Program-made: the position numbers and the translations under genes
Origin: Acidobacteriaceae bacterium
GTDB taxonomy: Bacteria > Acidobacteriota > Terriglobia > Terriglobales > Acidobacteriaceae
Assembly: GCA_903970395.1 (NCBI GenBank)
Contig: CAJCIM010000131.1
Coordinates: 1 to 54,742 of the forward strand
DNA: 54,742 nucleotides
Direction of reading: 5' to 3'
Notes under the pieces: model-generated
Database searches by the model: none
What the model saw: the letters and a program-made list of their open reading frames with translations, nothing else
Told to the model about the DNA's origin: nothing
Shown: positions 42,322 through 50,534 of the stretch, in pieces
Layout of the letters: every line of letters begins with the position of its first letter
How positions within the stretch are numbered: position 1 is the stretch's first letter

Positions 42322-44505
42322 ATGCGGTTCAAGACTTTGGTACTTGCAATAGGTGTAGCTCTACCTGCTGTCATCCCTGTCCGGGCGCAGACATCGGTAC
42401 AGCCCGCAGAACACCTCTTGCAAAGAGTGATGCCGCATCTCGCCTCGCAATTTCATCTCAAACTCCAGCCATCGAAGGACAACTCTGATTCATTTCGCAT
42501 CTCTGGCACTCCTGGTGCCATTCAGGTCAAGGCAGCCACAACGCCCACCCTCCTCTACGGCGTCAACTGGTACCTGAAGTACGTTGCACATTTGAGCGTA
42601 TCCACCAACGGCATGCAGCTGGGACGACCTGGCATGGTCTTGCCAGCACCGCCGGAGCCGATCGAAAAACCCGCTCTCTACAAATGGCGCTACGCGCTGA
42701 ATGAAAATACAGACGGCTATTCGACCCCCTACTGGGACGAAGCCCGCTGGCAGCATGAGATCGACATCCTTGCGTTGTCAGGGACGAACGCGGTTCTGAT
42801 CGAACGGGGCGCAGACCTGATCTACTACGAGATGTTTCGTGAGGCAGGCTATAGTGACGCGGCCATCCGTAGATGGGTCACGCAACCCGCGCACCAGAAC
42901 TGGCAGCTGATGGGCAATATGTGCTGCTTCGTTGAGCCAATCTCGATGGAGCTGTTGCACAAGCGGGCGGACTCCGCGAAGAGGCTCATCGCGATGCTGC
43001 GCGAACTTGGGATCGCTCCCGTCCTGCCCGGCTACTACGGCATTGTGCCTGCGGACTTCGCAACTCTGCATCCCGGCGCACACGTTATAACGCAAGGAGA
43101 CTGGAACGGTTTTACGCGCCCTGGCTGGTTGGACCCCCGCGATCCTAACTTCAAAATCCTCTCGGAGTCCTTCTATCGTCATCAGCATGCTTTGTATGGT
43201 GATGCCCCGATCTATGACATGGAGATATTTCAGGAAGGCGGCGCTGCGGGCGACGTTCCCGCTGGCGAAGCTGCAAAGCTCATTCAAGCGTCACTCGCGC
43301 AAGCGCATCCCGCAGCACTGTGGATGATGATGGCATGGCAGAACAATCCCATGCCCGCGGTGATGGATGCTGTCGATACGAGCCATGTGCTGGTCGCAGA
43401 TATCGAACAGGGACGCATTCCGCGTGATAATCGAGATCAGCAGTTCCGCGGCGCACCGTGGCTCTATGGCGGCCTGTGGGAGTTTGGCGGCCGCACCACA
43501 ATGGGTGCTCCTCTCTACGACTACGCCGTGCGCATGCCGAAGATGGCGAAGATGCCCGGCAACCATATCGTCGGCACAGCACTGTTCACCGAGGGCCTCG
43601 ACACAAACCCCTTCGCGTTCGACCTCTACACCGAGATGGCCTGGCACTCCGAGCCAGTTGATCTGGCGGCGTGGACCGGACAGTATGCGTCGCGACGCTA
43701 TGGCAAAGAAGATGTACACGCCAGCCGCGCATGGAAGATATTGCTGAACACCGCATACGGATATCGCGCCGGCACTGCATCTGGTTCTGGCGAACTCGAT
43801 GCAGCTCACGACTCACTCTTTGACTCTCAGCCTTCATTGACGTCGCTGCATGCTGCAACCTGGTCACCCGACAGGCTGCACTATCGCCCGGAAGATCTGC
43901 GACCGGCTTTGACCGAGTTGTTACAAGTTTCGCCAGAGCTGCGAACCAGCGAGACCTATCGCTACGATCTGGTCGATGTCACGCGGCAGGTCCTGGCCAA
44001 CGAAAGCCGCAGCATGTTGCCGAAGATTCGTGCAGCATACGAGTCCGGTGACCGGCCGGCGTTTGTCACCCTCACCCATCAGTGGCTCGCTCGAATGCAG
44101 TCGATGGACACGCTGCTGCAAACCAACCAGTACTTCCTTCTCGGTCGATGGCTGCAGTTCGTGCCACCTTGGGCGTCTTCTCCGAAGGAGCTGGAACAGC
44201 TCAACTATGACGCGCGCTCGATTCTTACTACCTGGGGAGACCGCACTGCGAGCGAAGCCGGCCTGCATGAGTATGCGAACAAGGATTGGGCTGGCCTGAC
44301 AGCCGGCTACTACATGCCCAGATGGAAGATGTACTTTGATTCGCTTCTCGTGTCACTCGATACGAAGTCGCCACCAACGCCCATCGATTGGTACGCGTAT
44401 GGCGACACATGGAATCGAAGGACCACCACATATGCAACGGCTCCTGTTGGACAAAGCTACACAATTGCCATGAAAATCGCACGTGACTTGAACCTCGCTC
44501 CCTGA
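42322..44505 (+). CDS. Exported GH89 alpha-N-acetylglucosaminidase-like enzyme
   Basis: A 727-residue glycosidase that should release terminal alpha-linked GlcNAc (or a related sugar). A signal peptide ends near residue 23 (VIPVRA). A small N-terminal domain (FRISGTPGAIQVKA, LLYGVNWYL) precedes the catalytic barrel: NENTDGYSTPYWDEARWQ, LPGYYGIVPADF, QGDWNGFTRPGWLDP, YDMEIFQEGG with the likely acid Glu305, and GTALFTEGLDTNP with the likely nucleophile Glu424. An all-helical C-terminal domain follows, as in NAGLU. The ATG at 42322 was preferred to the GTG nine bases upstream because AGGTG fits it. It is followed 13 bases later by the acetyltransferase-like gene, so they form an operon. Confidence 0.9.
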   Translation: MRFKTLVLAIGVALPAVIPVRAQTSVQPAEHLLQRVMPHLASQFHLKLQPSKDNSDSFRISGTPGAIQVKAATTPTLLYGVNWYLKYVAHLSVSTNGMQLGRPGMVLPAPPEPIEKPALYKWRYALNENTDGYSTPYWDEARWQHEIDILALSGTNAVLIERGADLIYYEMFREAGYSDAAIRRWVTQPAHQNWQLMGNMCCFVEPISMELLHKRADSAKRLIAMLRELGIAPVLPGYYGIVPADFATLHPGAHVITQGDWNGFTRPGWLDPRDPNFKILSESFYRHQHALYGDAPIYDMEIFQEGGAAGDVPAGEAAKLIQASLAQAHPAALWMMMAWQNNPMPAVMDAVDTSHVLVADIEQGRIPRDNRDQQFRGAPWLYGGLWEFGGRTTMGAPLYDYAVRMPKMAKMPGNHIVGTALFTEGLDTNPFAFDLYTEMAWHSEPVDLAAWTGQYASRRYGKEDVHASRAWKILLNTAYGYRAGTASGSGELDAAHDSLFDSQPSLTSLHAATWSPDRLHYRPEDLRPALTELLQVSPELRTSETYRYDLVDVTRQVLANESRSMLPKIRAAYESGDRPAFVTLTHQWLARMQSMDTLLQTNQYFLLGRWLQFVPPWASSPKELEQLNYDARSILTTWGDRTASEAGLHEYANKDWAGLTAGYYMPRWKMYFDSLLVSLDTKSPPTPIDWYAYGDTWNRRTTTYATAPVGQSYTIAMKIARDLNLAP

Positions 44506-44518
44506 ACTGGAAAGTGCC

Positions 44519-45727
44519 ATGTTGTTGGAGACAAAAAGATCAATGGACAATGCAGATCTCTCGCCAGTCGTAGATCGCGATGACAACATTGCGAAGCCTC
44601 ACCGCTGGCTCTCGCTCGACGTCCTGAGAGGGCTGACGATCGGGTTCATGATCATGGTGAACAACAATGGCGGAGGATCGACCGCCTATTGGGCCATGAG
44701 GCACGCAGATTGGAACGGCTTTACACCAACCGACCTGGTCTTCCCCACGTTTCTCTTTCTGGTGGGCATCTCAACCGTATTTTCTACAGAGGCCCGTCTC
44801 GCAAAAGGCGATAGCCGCAGGAAGATCTTTGGGCACACCCTTCGTCGCGCAGCAACTCTATTCCTCCTCGGGTTGCTCGTAAACAGCTTTCCACTGTTCC
44901 ATCTCGACAAGTTGCGCGTATACGGAGTGTTGCAACGCATCTCCATCTGCTACCTCGTCATCGCTGCTCTCTACTTGCAGCGCGTCACATGGAAGGGCCT
45001 GTTGACGATCTCCGCAACGGCGCTCATCGGATACTGGGCGCTGATGCGCTTTGTTCCGGTCCCCGGATATGGAGTTCCAAACCACCAGATACCTCTGCTC
45101 GACCACGACAGAAATCTCGTGGCATGGTTGGATCGACAGATCTTTTCAGCCAACCATCTGTACGAAAGGACTCGCGACCCCGAAGGCCTGCTCAGCGACC
45201 TTCCCGCACTGGCTACGGCGCTCTTTGGAATGTTGACAGGCATATGGCTTCGTTCAAGCCGAAGCATCGTTAACAAAGCGAAGGGCATCGCGCTCGCCGG
45301 GCTCACGAGTCTGCTGCTTGGCGGACTCTGGAACTTTGAGTTCCCCATCAACAAAAAACTCTGGACGAGTTCGTACGTGCTCTATGCCGCAGGGTGGAGT
45401 CTGCCGTTGCTGGCTCTGGCAATTTGGGCCGTCGATGTCCGTGGCGCGAAGAAGACGGACGCAGAACGGAGAAGGCAATTTATGCCTCTCCTTGTCCTTG
45501 GAACAAATGCAATCGCCGCGTACGTCTTCTCGGAGTTGTTGCCAGGGGCGTTAGGCCTGATACACCCCGAACCGGGGGTGCCATTGCCGCGTTGGGTGTA
45601 TCTAAAGATCCTGGACGCGATTCAATATCCACCTGTAGCGTCGATGGTGTATTGCGTCGCATTTGTGAGCATCTGCTGGCTTGCAGTCTATGTCTTATAT
45701 CGCCGCAGGGTCTTCTTCAAAATATGA
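44519..45727 (+). CDS. HGSNAT-like membrane acyltransferase family protein (DUF5009)
   Basis: A 402-residue protein with about ten membrane helices. It has the signature of the heparan-alpha-glucosaminide N-acetyltransferase family: LSLDVLRGLTIGFMIMVNN, then HADWNGFTPTDLVFPTFLF with the conserved His (about residue 62), RRAATLFLLGLLVNSFP, and YGVLQRISICYLV. The human relative uses acetyl-CoA on one membrane face to acetylate glucosamine on the other, making the substrate for alpha-N-acetylglucosaminidase. The immediately preceding gene here is of exactly that GH89 family. An acetyl transfer to an amino sugar is therefore plausible, but bacterial members are uncharacterised to my knowledge. 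The ATG at 44519 follows GGAAAG. Confidence 0.88.
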   Translation: MLLETKRSMDNADLSPVVDRDDNIAKPHRWLSLDVLRGLTIGFMIMVNNNGGGSTAYWAMRHADWNGFTPTDLVFPTFLFLVGISTVFSTEARLAKGDSRRKIFGHTLRRAATLFLLGLLVNSFPLFHLDKLRVYGVLQRISICYLVIAALYLQRVTWKGLLTISATALIGYWALMRFVPVPGYGVPNHQIPLLDHDRNLVAWLDRQIFSANHLYERTRDPEGLLSDLPALATALFGMLTGIWLRSSRSIVNKAKGIALAGLTSLLLGGLWNFEFPINKKLWTSSYVLYAAGWSLPLLALAIWAVDVRGAKKTDAERRRQFMPLLVLGTNAIAAYVFSELLPGALGLIHPEPGVPLPRWVYLKILDAIQYPPVASMVYCVAFVSICWLAVYVLYRRRVFFKI

Positions 45728-45872
45728 ATCCGGCCCCGCCTGGGACCCTCGCTTGCTACTCTGGTGATTCAGCGGTCCGCCAGAGGACAAGCAGGACCTA
45801 TCGCGCGTTCTGCCCATCCGAAGATCAGCAAAGGGCCTGAGATGTTGACAGCATTCAAACACGAACGATACT

Positions 45873-45895
45873 GTTACCGCGACGTAACCGCTTAC
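45873..45895 (+). promoter_or_regulatory. Putative LacI-type operator pair upstream of the microprotein/transporter
   Basis: Two overlapping palindromes share the half-site GTAAC: GTTAC-N6-GTAAC (45873-45888) and GTAACCGCTTAC (45884-45895). The latter matches the minus-strand reading of the site at 48565-48576 at 10 of 12 positions, giving GTWACCGCTWAC. It lies 31 bases ahead of the microprotein ATG. Confidence 0.5.
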
Positions 45896-45925
45896 GAAGC
45901 AGTTCCTAAGAGTCAAGGGAGTTCC

Positions 45926-46030
45926 ATGGATTTTATTGCTAAGACGAAAGTCATCCTGACCGACAGTCAGTTTTGGGTCCCGTGTGGTGTGCTCATCGCG
46001 GGCATCATTCTGCTGATGGTGCTGCACTAA
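45926..46030 (+). CDS. 34-residue single-pass membrane microprotein
   Basis: A very short gene with a good start: AAGGGAG lies just ahead of the ATG. The peptide is MDFIAKTKVILTDSQFW followed by a hydrophobic helix VPCGVLIAGIILLMVLH that runs to the C-terminus, so it should insert as a single-pass inner-membrane protein with a short cytoplasmic or periplasmic head. I do not recognise a named family. It lies 37 bases upstream of the transporter gene and downstream of the operator-like pair, so it is the first gene of the transporter transcript and could be a small accessory subunit. The frame is open further upstream, but no start there has support. Function is inference. Confidence 0.6.
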   Translation: MDFIAKTKVILTDSQFWVPCGVLIAGIILLMVLH

Positions 46031-46067
46031 ACAATTGCGGTCAAAGGTACTCCGGAAGATTCTTGCA

Positions 46068-47360
46068 ATGACGAGTGATACAGAATTGGTGGAGATGGAG
46101 AAGAGCCGGCTCTCGCTGCACGGCCTCGGCGTTATCTGCGGGCTTACTGCGGGCGTATGGCTGGGAGCCGCTGAAGCACCCACCAAGCTCGTGAATGCGG
46201 GGTTCTCTCCCTTCGCAATCTCTCTGTGCATGGTGGCAGGTGTGTTCACCGCCCGGTGGACATTCCCAACGCTCCTCAAAGGAACGTCGTACGTCTTCGT
46301 TGACCTCGCAGAAAAGAAGCACCTGATCGTGTGGGCGCTGCTCGCAGGTGCGCTTTGGGCGGTTGCCAACACGCTCACGGTCTTTGCTATCCGAGACGTA
46401 GGCCTGGCCGTCGCGTTTCCTATGTGGAATGCGAACTCGCTGATTGGCCTGCTGTGGGGCAGAGTTCTGTTTCGCGAACTCGAAGGCGCCAGCGGCAGGA
46501 ACGTATCCAAGGTCGTTCTTGGCGGTATCTCCATCGTGATCGCAGCCGTCATGCTCGGCTTCAGCACGCTGCACGGTGGCGCCACAGGCGCACATGCCGT
46601 TCGAGGCATCGTCGCAGCGCTGGGGGCGAGCCTGATGTGGGGGACTATGTATGTTCCATATCGCAAGGCCTACCTCAGCGGTATGAACCCGCTCTCGTTC
46701 GTGACCGCCTTTACCGTGGGCGAGCTTGGAACTGTGCTGGCGCTCACGCTCATGCTCGATGGTGGCATCCACTCATCGGCATTCCAGCTCTTGCATATGC
46801 CTGGCGTATTGTTCTGGCTCTTCCTCGGTGGCTTCGTCTGGGTCATTGGCGACCTCTTCCAGCAGTTCGCGGCGAAGTATCTGGGCATCGGCCGCGGTAT
46901 TCCTCTTTCGAACACAAACCAGCTCTGGGGATTGGCCTGGGGCGCGTTGGTCTTCGGAGAGCTCGCAGGCGCAGACCATCAACACCTCCTCCTGGTTATC
47001 GGCGGGTCGGCAATGATGATCCTCGGGGCGCTCGCCATCAGTACGGCTGTGGCGTCGGCCAAGGAGCACACTTCAACCAACGAAGCTGTGCTGCGCGAAT
47101 GCCACCGCTATGGCCTGGATTACAACAAAACCATGATGGCGCAGGCCGGCGATGAGTTTGGCGGCAAGGAAGAGAGACGTCGCTGGTGGGATTACCTTAT
47201 CGTTCTCACGGCGACAGCGGTCTTCGTCACACTGGGCGTTCGCGCCGTCGTTCCGCCCCTTGCGATGAATCTGCGCTGGGTCGCTGTGCTGGGTCTGCTG
47301 CTCTTTGTCAGCCTTGTCGCAGGTGGCTGGAGCTTATGGCGTCGAACCCGGTTCTGCTAG
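46068..47360 (+). CDS. GRP/DMT-type sugar transporter (TMEM144-like)
   Basis: A 430-residue permease with about ten membrane helices in two repeats, of the drug/metabolite superfamily glucose/ribose porter branch. Typical blocks are LLAGALWAVANTLTVFAIRD, VGLAVAFPMWNANSLIGLLWG and GTMYVPYRKAYLSG in the middle, and GIPLSNTNQLWGLAWGALVFGE in the second half. A cytoplasmic insert of about 55 residues (residues roughly 335-390, with ECHRYGLDYNKTMM) precedes two extra C-terminal helices. The ATG at 46068 has GGAAGA before it; a TTG 33 bases upstream is less likely. It probably imports the sugar released by the GH89 enzyme or an inositol-like polyol. The substrate is inferred from context. Confidence 0.88.
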   Translation: MTSDTELVEMEKSRLSLHGLGVICGLTAGVWLGAAEAPTKLVNAGFSPFAISLCMVAGVFTARWTFPTLLKGTSYVFVDLAEKKHLIVWALLAGALWAVANTLTVFAIRDVGLAVAFPMWNANSLIGLLWGRVLFRELEGASGRNVSKVVLGGISIVIAAVMLGFSTLHGGATGAHAVRGIVAALGASLMWGTMYVPYRKAYLSGMNPLSFVTAFTVGELGTVLALTLMLDGGIHSSAFQLLHMPGVLFWLFLGGFVWVIGDLFQQFAAKYLGIGRGIPLSNTNQLWGLAWGALVFGELAGADHQHLLLVIGGSAMMILGALAISTAVASAKEHTSTNEAVLRECHRYGLDYNKTMMAQAGDEFGGKEERRRWWDYLIVLTATAVFVTLGVRAVVPPLAMNLRWVAVLGLLLFVSLVAGGWSLWRRTRFC

Positions 47361-47431
47361 AAAGCACCTGGACAACCGATGAATTCACTCAGGTTGCGGC
47401 CTTCTTGTGGAATCATTCATAGGGAGAGTGT

Positions 47432-48454
47432 ATGGCGGTTCGGCTTAAAGACATCGCGCGCGATCTCGGAGTCTCCGTTGTAACGGTGTCGAAGGTCCTC
47501 CGTGGCAACGCTGACATCGGTGACGCCACGCGCAAACGCGTGCTCAAGCGCATGAAGGAGCTGAACTACCAGCCCAACATGATGGCCCGCGGCCTTGCCA
47601 GCGGACGCACCTATACAGTCGGCCTGGTTGTGCCGGACCTGGTCCATCCCTTCTTCGCTGAGTTTGCAAAGTCTCTCGGCGGTTTCTTGAGAGAGACCAA
47701 ACGTGCCCTCATCCTCGCATCCTCGGAAGACGAGCCAGAGATTGAGCAGGAAGAGATCCGCACGCTTCTCAATCGTGGCGTGGATGTATTGCTGATCGCA
47801 TCCTGCCAGCAAAATCTTCGCAACTTCTACGAGATAGGCCATGTCCGCACGCCCTATCTCCTCTTCGACCGCAACTTCCCGCATCTAGCGGCAAACTTCG
47901 TCGGATCCGATGATGTCCTGGTGGGTGAGATGGCCACAAACCACCTCATCGGGATTGGGCGCAAGCGCATCGCCCACATCGGCGGAAAAAACTCCAGCCC
48001 GTCATTCGATCGCATGCGCGGTTACCGCGGTGCACTCGTGGATGCGGGATTGCCCGTCGTGGAGGAGCTCATCGTCTCTCGTGAGCGCGTCGAAGAGTCT
48101 GGCGACCGCGTCGGCTTCGAGGTGATGCAGCAGTTTCTGAAGCTGAAAAAACGGCCGGACGCGGTCTTCTGCTACAACGACCTCACAGCTCTCGGTGCAA
48201 TCGACGCCACGCTGCAGGCAGGCTTGCGCGTCCCTGAAGACATCGCCTTCATAGGCTGCGGAAACCTGCGTTACGCGAACTACCTCCGCGTACCGCTCAG
48301 CTCCATAGACCACCAGACCGCTGAGCTTGGCCGGGTCGCCGGCCAGTTCGCGATGGAACTCTCCGCCGATTCGCAACTGCAGCCTAAAAGCATTCTTGTC
48401 CCGTCGGTTCTGGTCGCTCGCGAGTCGACGGTCGGGGCTGCCGCGCGGAAGTGA
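47432..48454 (+). CDS. LacI family transcriptional regulator
   Basis: A 340-residue repressor. The helix-turn-helix is at the N-terminus (RLKDIARDLGVSVVTVSKVL), followed by the hinge helix region YQPNMMARGLASGRTYTVGLV. The periplasmic-binding-protein-like effector domain has VPDLVHPFFAEFAKSL, YLLFDRN and FCYNDLTALGAIDATL, so it should respond to a sugar or polyol. AGGGAGAG precedes the ATG. It lies 71 bases after the transporter gene and 159 bases before the inositol oxygenase gene. Palindromes with GTWAC halves upstream of the GH89 gene, the microprotein and the oxygenase are its likely operators. I see no such site directly ahead of its own gene. Confidence 0.94.
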   Translation: MAVRLKDIARDLGVSVVTVSKVLRGNADIGDATRKRVLKRMKELNYQPNMMARGLASGRTYTVGLVVPDLVHPFFAEFAKSLGGFLRETKRALILASSEDEPEIEQEEIRTLLNRGVDVLLIASCQQNLRNFYEIGHVRTPYLLFDRNFPHLAANFVGSDDVLVGEMATNHLIGIGRKRIAHIGGKNSSPSFDRMRGYRGALVDAGLPVVEELIVSRERVEESGDRVGFEVMQQFLKLKKRPDAVFCYNDLTALGAIDATLQAGLRVPEDIAFIGCGNLRYANYLRVPLSSIDHQTAELGRVAGQFAMELSADSQLQPKSILVPSVLVARESTVGAAARK

Positions 48455-48564
48455 CAAGATCGCCCTAAGCGGCCTTCAACGCCCCACATCCAGGCGAAAT
48501 AGTCTGCAGAGCGGGTTCTTTTCGCTTGCCAGCTGTTCTATCAAGCTCGTATAGTTTCCCCATA

Positions 48565-48576
48565 GTTAGCGGTAAC
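48565..48576 (+). promoter_or_regulatory. Putative LacI-type operator upstream of inositol oxygenase
   Basis: GTTAGCGGTAAC is a 12-bp near-palindrome; its other strand, GTTACCGCTAAC, matches GTAACCGCTTAC at 45884-45895 at 10 of 12 positions. It is 37 bases ahead of the oxygenase start and 110 bases after the LacI gene. Confidence 0.5.
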
Positions 48577-48613
48577 GTAACCTCGCCGCGCCTATCTTCG
48601 GAGAAAACTTCCT

Positions 48614-49474
48614 ATGGCTACCACTGCAACTTCAACCGATGCACCCCTCAAAGACATGGACGAGTGGGATGAGTTTCTTACCGGCCGCTACCAGGAAGGC
48701 AAGAGCGAAGACCAGTTCCGCCAATACGACGAGACCGCAACCCCCGGCGTAGCGGAGTTCTACCGTCTGAACCATCAGTTCCAGACGTACGACTACGTGA
48801 TGGCGAAGGAGAAGCAGTACTTCGGCCTCGACAAGGGCATGAAGAGCATCTGGGAAGCGGCCGAGTTTCTGAACACGCTTGTCGACGACAGCGATCCAGA
48901 CACCGACCTCACGCAGATCGAACACCTGCTGCAGACCTCTGAAGCAATTCGCAAGGACGGACATCCCCGTTGGTTTGTGCTGACCGGCTTTATCCACGAT
49001 CTTGGCAAGGTGCTCTGCCTGTGGGGCGAGCCGCAGTGGGGTGTTGTGGGCGATACCTTCCCCGTAGGATGCGCCTACTCCAAGGACATCGTCTTCCCTG
49101 AGTACTTCAAAGCCAACCCCGACATGAACAACCCGCTGTACCAGACCAAGTATGGCATCTACGAGCCGAACTGCGGCCTCGCGAACGTGCACCTTTCTTT
49201 CGGCCACGATGGCTACATCGGCGAAGTGATGAAGAACTACATGCCGGAAGAGTCACTGTACATGCTGCGTTATCACTCGTTCTATGCGGCGCACCGCCAC
49301 GGCGCATACCGCCATCTCATGAACGATCACGATATCGAGATGCTCGAATGGGTAAACAAGTTCAACGTGTACGACCTGTACTCGAAAGGCCACACGAAGC
49401 CCGACATGAAGGCGCTGAAACCGTACTATGACGATCTGTTCGCAGAGTTCTTCCCTGCAAAGATCGCCTGGTAG
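48614..49474 (+). CDS. myo-Inositol oxygenase (MIOX)
   Basis: A 286-residue mixed-valent diiron oxygenase that cleaves myo-inositol to D-glucuronate. The full ligand set of the eukaryotic enzyme is recognisable: His104 (EHLLQTSE), His128-Asp129 (GFIHDLGK), His198 (SFGHDGY), His221 (RYHSFYAAH) and Asp254 (NVYDLYSK). The substrate region with [17 protein letters not shown] and [15 protein letters not shown] also matches. Length is normal for the family. MIOX is mainly eukaryotic and is scattered in bacteria. No glucuronate pathway genes lie in the window, so the product must be processed elsewhere. It is probably a monocistronic unit, with an operator-like site upstream and a terminator at 49495-49527. 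Confidence 0.95.
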   Translation: MATTATSTDAPLKDMDEWDEFLTGRYQEGKSEDQFRQYDETATPGVAEFYRLNHQFQTYDYVMAKEKQYFGLDKGMKSIWEAAEFLNTLVDDSDPDTDLTQIEHLLQTSEAIRKDGHPRWFVLTGFIHDLGKVLCLWGEPQWGVVGDTFPVGCAYSKDIVFPEYFKANPDMNNPLYQTKYGIYEPNCGLANVHLSFGHDGYIGEVMKNYMPEESLYMLRYHSFYAAHRHGAYRHLMNDHDIEMLEWVNKFNVYDLYSKGHTKPDMKALKPYYDDLFAEFFPAKIAW

Positions 49475-49494
49475 CCACGCATTTTGCGGCAACC

Positions 49495-49527
49495 AAGCCC
49501 TGAGACGCTCTTCGCTCAGGGCTTTGT
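49495..49527 (+). terminator. Rho-independent terminator after inositol oxygenase
   Basis: AAGCCCTGAG (49495-49504) pairs perfectly with CTCAGGGCTT (49515-49524) across a 10-base loop, followed by TTGTCAT. It lies 21 bases past the oxygenase stop codon. Confidence 0.75.
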
Positions 49528-49650
49528 CATAACCTCGGCGGAAAGAGGATGGGAATGTCCAGCGCGGAGATCAAGAAACACCACCGCACACGGTTGAGAT
49601 CCGTGTGGAAGAAATCCACTCCGGTTGCTTCAGATTTTGAAGGGGGGAAA

Positions 49651-49727
49651 TGGTAGGCACGATTGGATTCGAACCAACGACCTCTACCGTGTCAAGGTAG
49701 CGCTCTAACCAACTGAGCTACGCGCCT
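49651..49727 (-). tRNA. tRNA-Val (anticodon GAC), CCA encoded
   Basis: On the minus strand the acceptor AGGCGCG pairs with CGTGCCT (one G-T), followed by discriminator A and an encoded CCA. The D-arm reads GCTC-AGTTGGTTA-GAGC. The anticodon arm is CTACC-TTGACAC-GGTAG, giving anticodon GAC for valine. The T-arm contains GGTTCGAATCC. The total is 77 bases including CCA. It lies alone between the oxygenase terminator and the phosphatidyltransferase gene. Confidence 0.95.
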
Positions 49728-49784
49728 GCGTTTTATAAGTCTACAGCCAACCTTGGCCCACCGCAACCAGTGGCTATCGCGGCA

Positions 49785-50360
49785 CTACGACTTGCTCGGC
49801 ACCGTCGGCATGCTCACCCGCCGAAAGACAATCCACGCATACTCCGCGGCCGACACCGGCGCCATCACCGCAATCGACCACAGCAGCATCCCCTTCATCT
49901 CCGACAGCCTCGCTCCCGGAAGCACCTGGCACGTCATCACTGTCAGCACGCCCAGTATCTGCACCAGCGTATTCGCCTTGCCCAACAGGCTCGGACGAAA
50001 ATCCCGCAGGGTGTTCGTCGCAAATAACAGCGTCGAAATCAGCAGAATCCCAAGATCGCGGCTGAACACCAGCACCGTCACGAACCTCGGCACAAGGTTC
50101 ACGTGCGTCAGCACCACAAACAACGTGCTCAGCAGCAGCTTGTCTGCAATCGGGTCAAGATACTGCCCCAGCACCGTGCGCTGCTTCAGCACCCGCGCCA
50201 GCAGCCCATCCAGCCCATCGCTGATGCCCGCCACCCACAGCAGCACGAACGCAGCCACCCACCGCCCGTCCAGGATCGTAATCACCAGGAACGGCAAGGC
50301 AAACAAACGCAGCATCGTCAACAGATTCGGTGCCGCGCCAAATTGTTTCAGGGTAGCCAC
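49785..50360 (-). CDS. CDP-alcohol phosphatidyltransferase (PgsA-like)
   Basis: A 191-residue membrane enzyme that moves a phosphatidyl group from CDP-diacylglycerol to an alcohol, most likely glycerol-3-phosphate in phospholipid synthesis. The diagnostic motif D-x2-D-G-x2-A-R-x8-G-x3-D-x3-D is intact: Asp48, Asp51-Gly52, Ala55-Arg56, Gly65, Asp69 and Asp73. About five membrane helices surround it (ALPFLVITIL, WVAAFVLLWVAGI, LLLSTLFVVLTHV, NTLVQILGVLTVMTC, LWSIAVMAPVSAA). The start at 50360 is the only good one. It is divergent from the Rrf2 regulator gene. Cardiolipin synthase or another alcohol acceptor cannot be excluded by eye. Confidence 0.92.
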   Translation of the reverse strand: MATLKQFGAAPNLLTMLRLFALPFLVITILDGRWVAAFVLLWVAGISDGLDGLLARVLKQRTVLGQYLDPIADKLLLSTLFVVLTHVNLVPRFVTVLVFSRDLGILLISTLLFATNTLRDFRPSLLGKANTLVQILGVLTVMTCQVLPGARLSEMKGMLLWSIAVMAPVSAAEYAWIVFRRVSMPTVPSKS

Positions 50361-50475
50361 GCCTCACCGAGCATAGCCCATTCTCGCCCTGTGCGCGAAG
50401 CGCGTCTCGCCGCCCGCGAAAGACCGGCGAAGGACAATATGCGACCAAATGAGTCTTGCTTCTAACCGCGGGATT

Positions 50476-50504
50476 CCGTAGACTATATTCAAGCGGAACT
50501 ACGG
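50476..50504 (+). promoter_or_regulatory. Candidate operator upstream of the Rrf2 regulator gene
   Basis: CCGTAG (50476-50481) and CTACGG (50499-50504) form a perfect inverted repeat around 17 bases that include ACTATATTCAAG. It is 31 bases ahead of the rrf2 start codon, in the position of an autoregulatory site. The half-sites are short, so a chance occurrence is possible. Confidence 0.35.
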
Positions 50505-50534
50505 CCTCACAATCCCTCCTCCGCGCTCACCCCT

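Noticed and set aside
42322-45727. A heparan sulfate degradation pathway, from the NAGLU/HGSNAT pair
   Set aside because: No sulfatase, heparinase, iduronidase or uronyl hydrolase gene is present in the window, so a glycosaminoglycan substrate is not supported. Only the two enzyme families are claimed.
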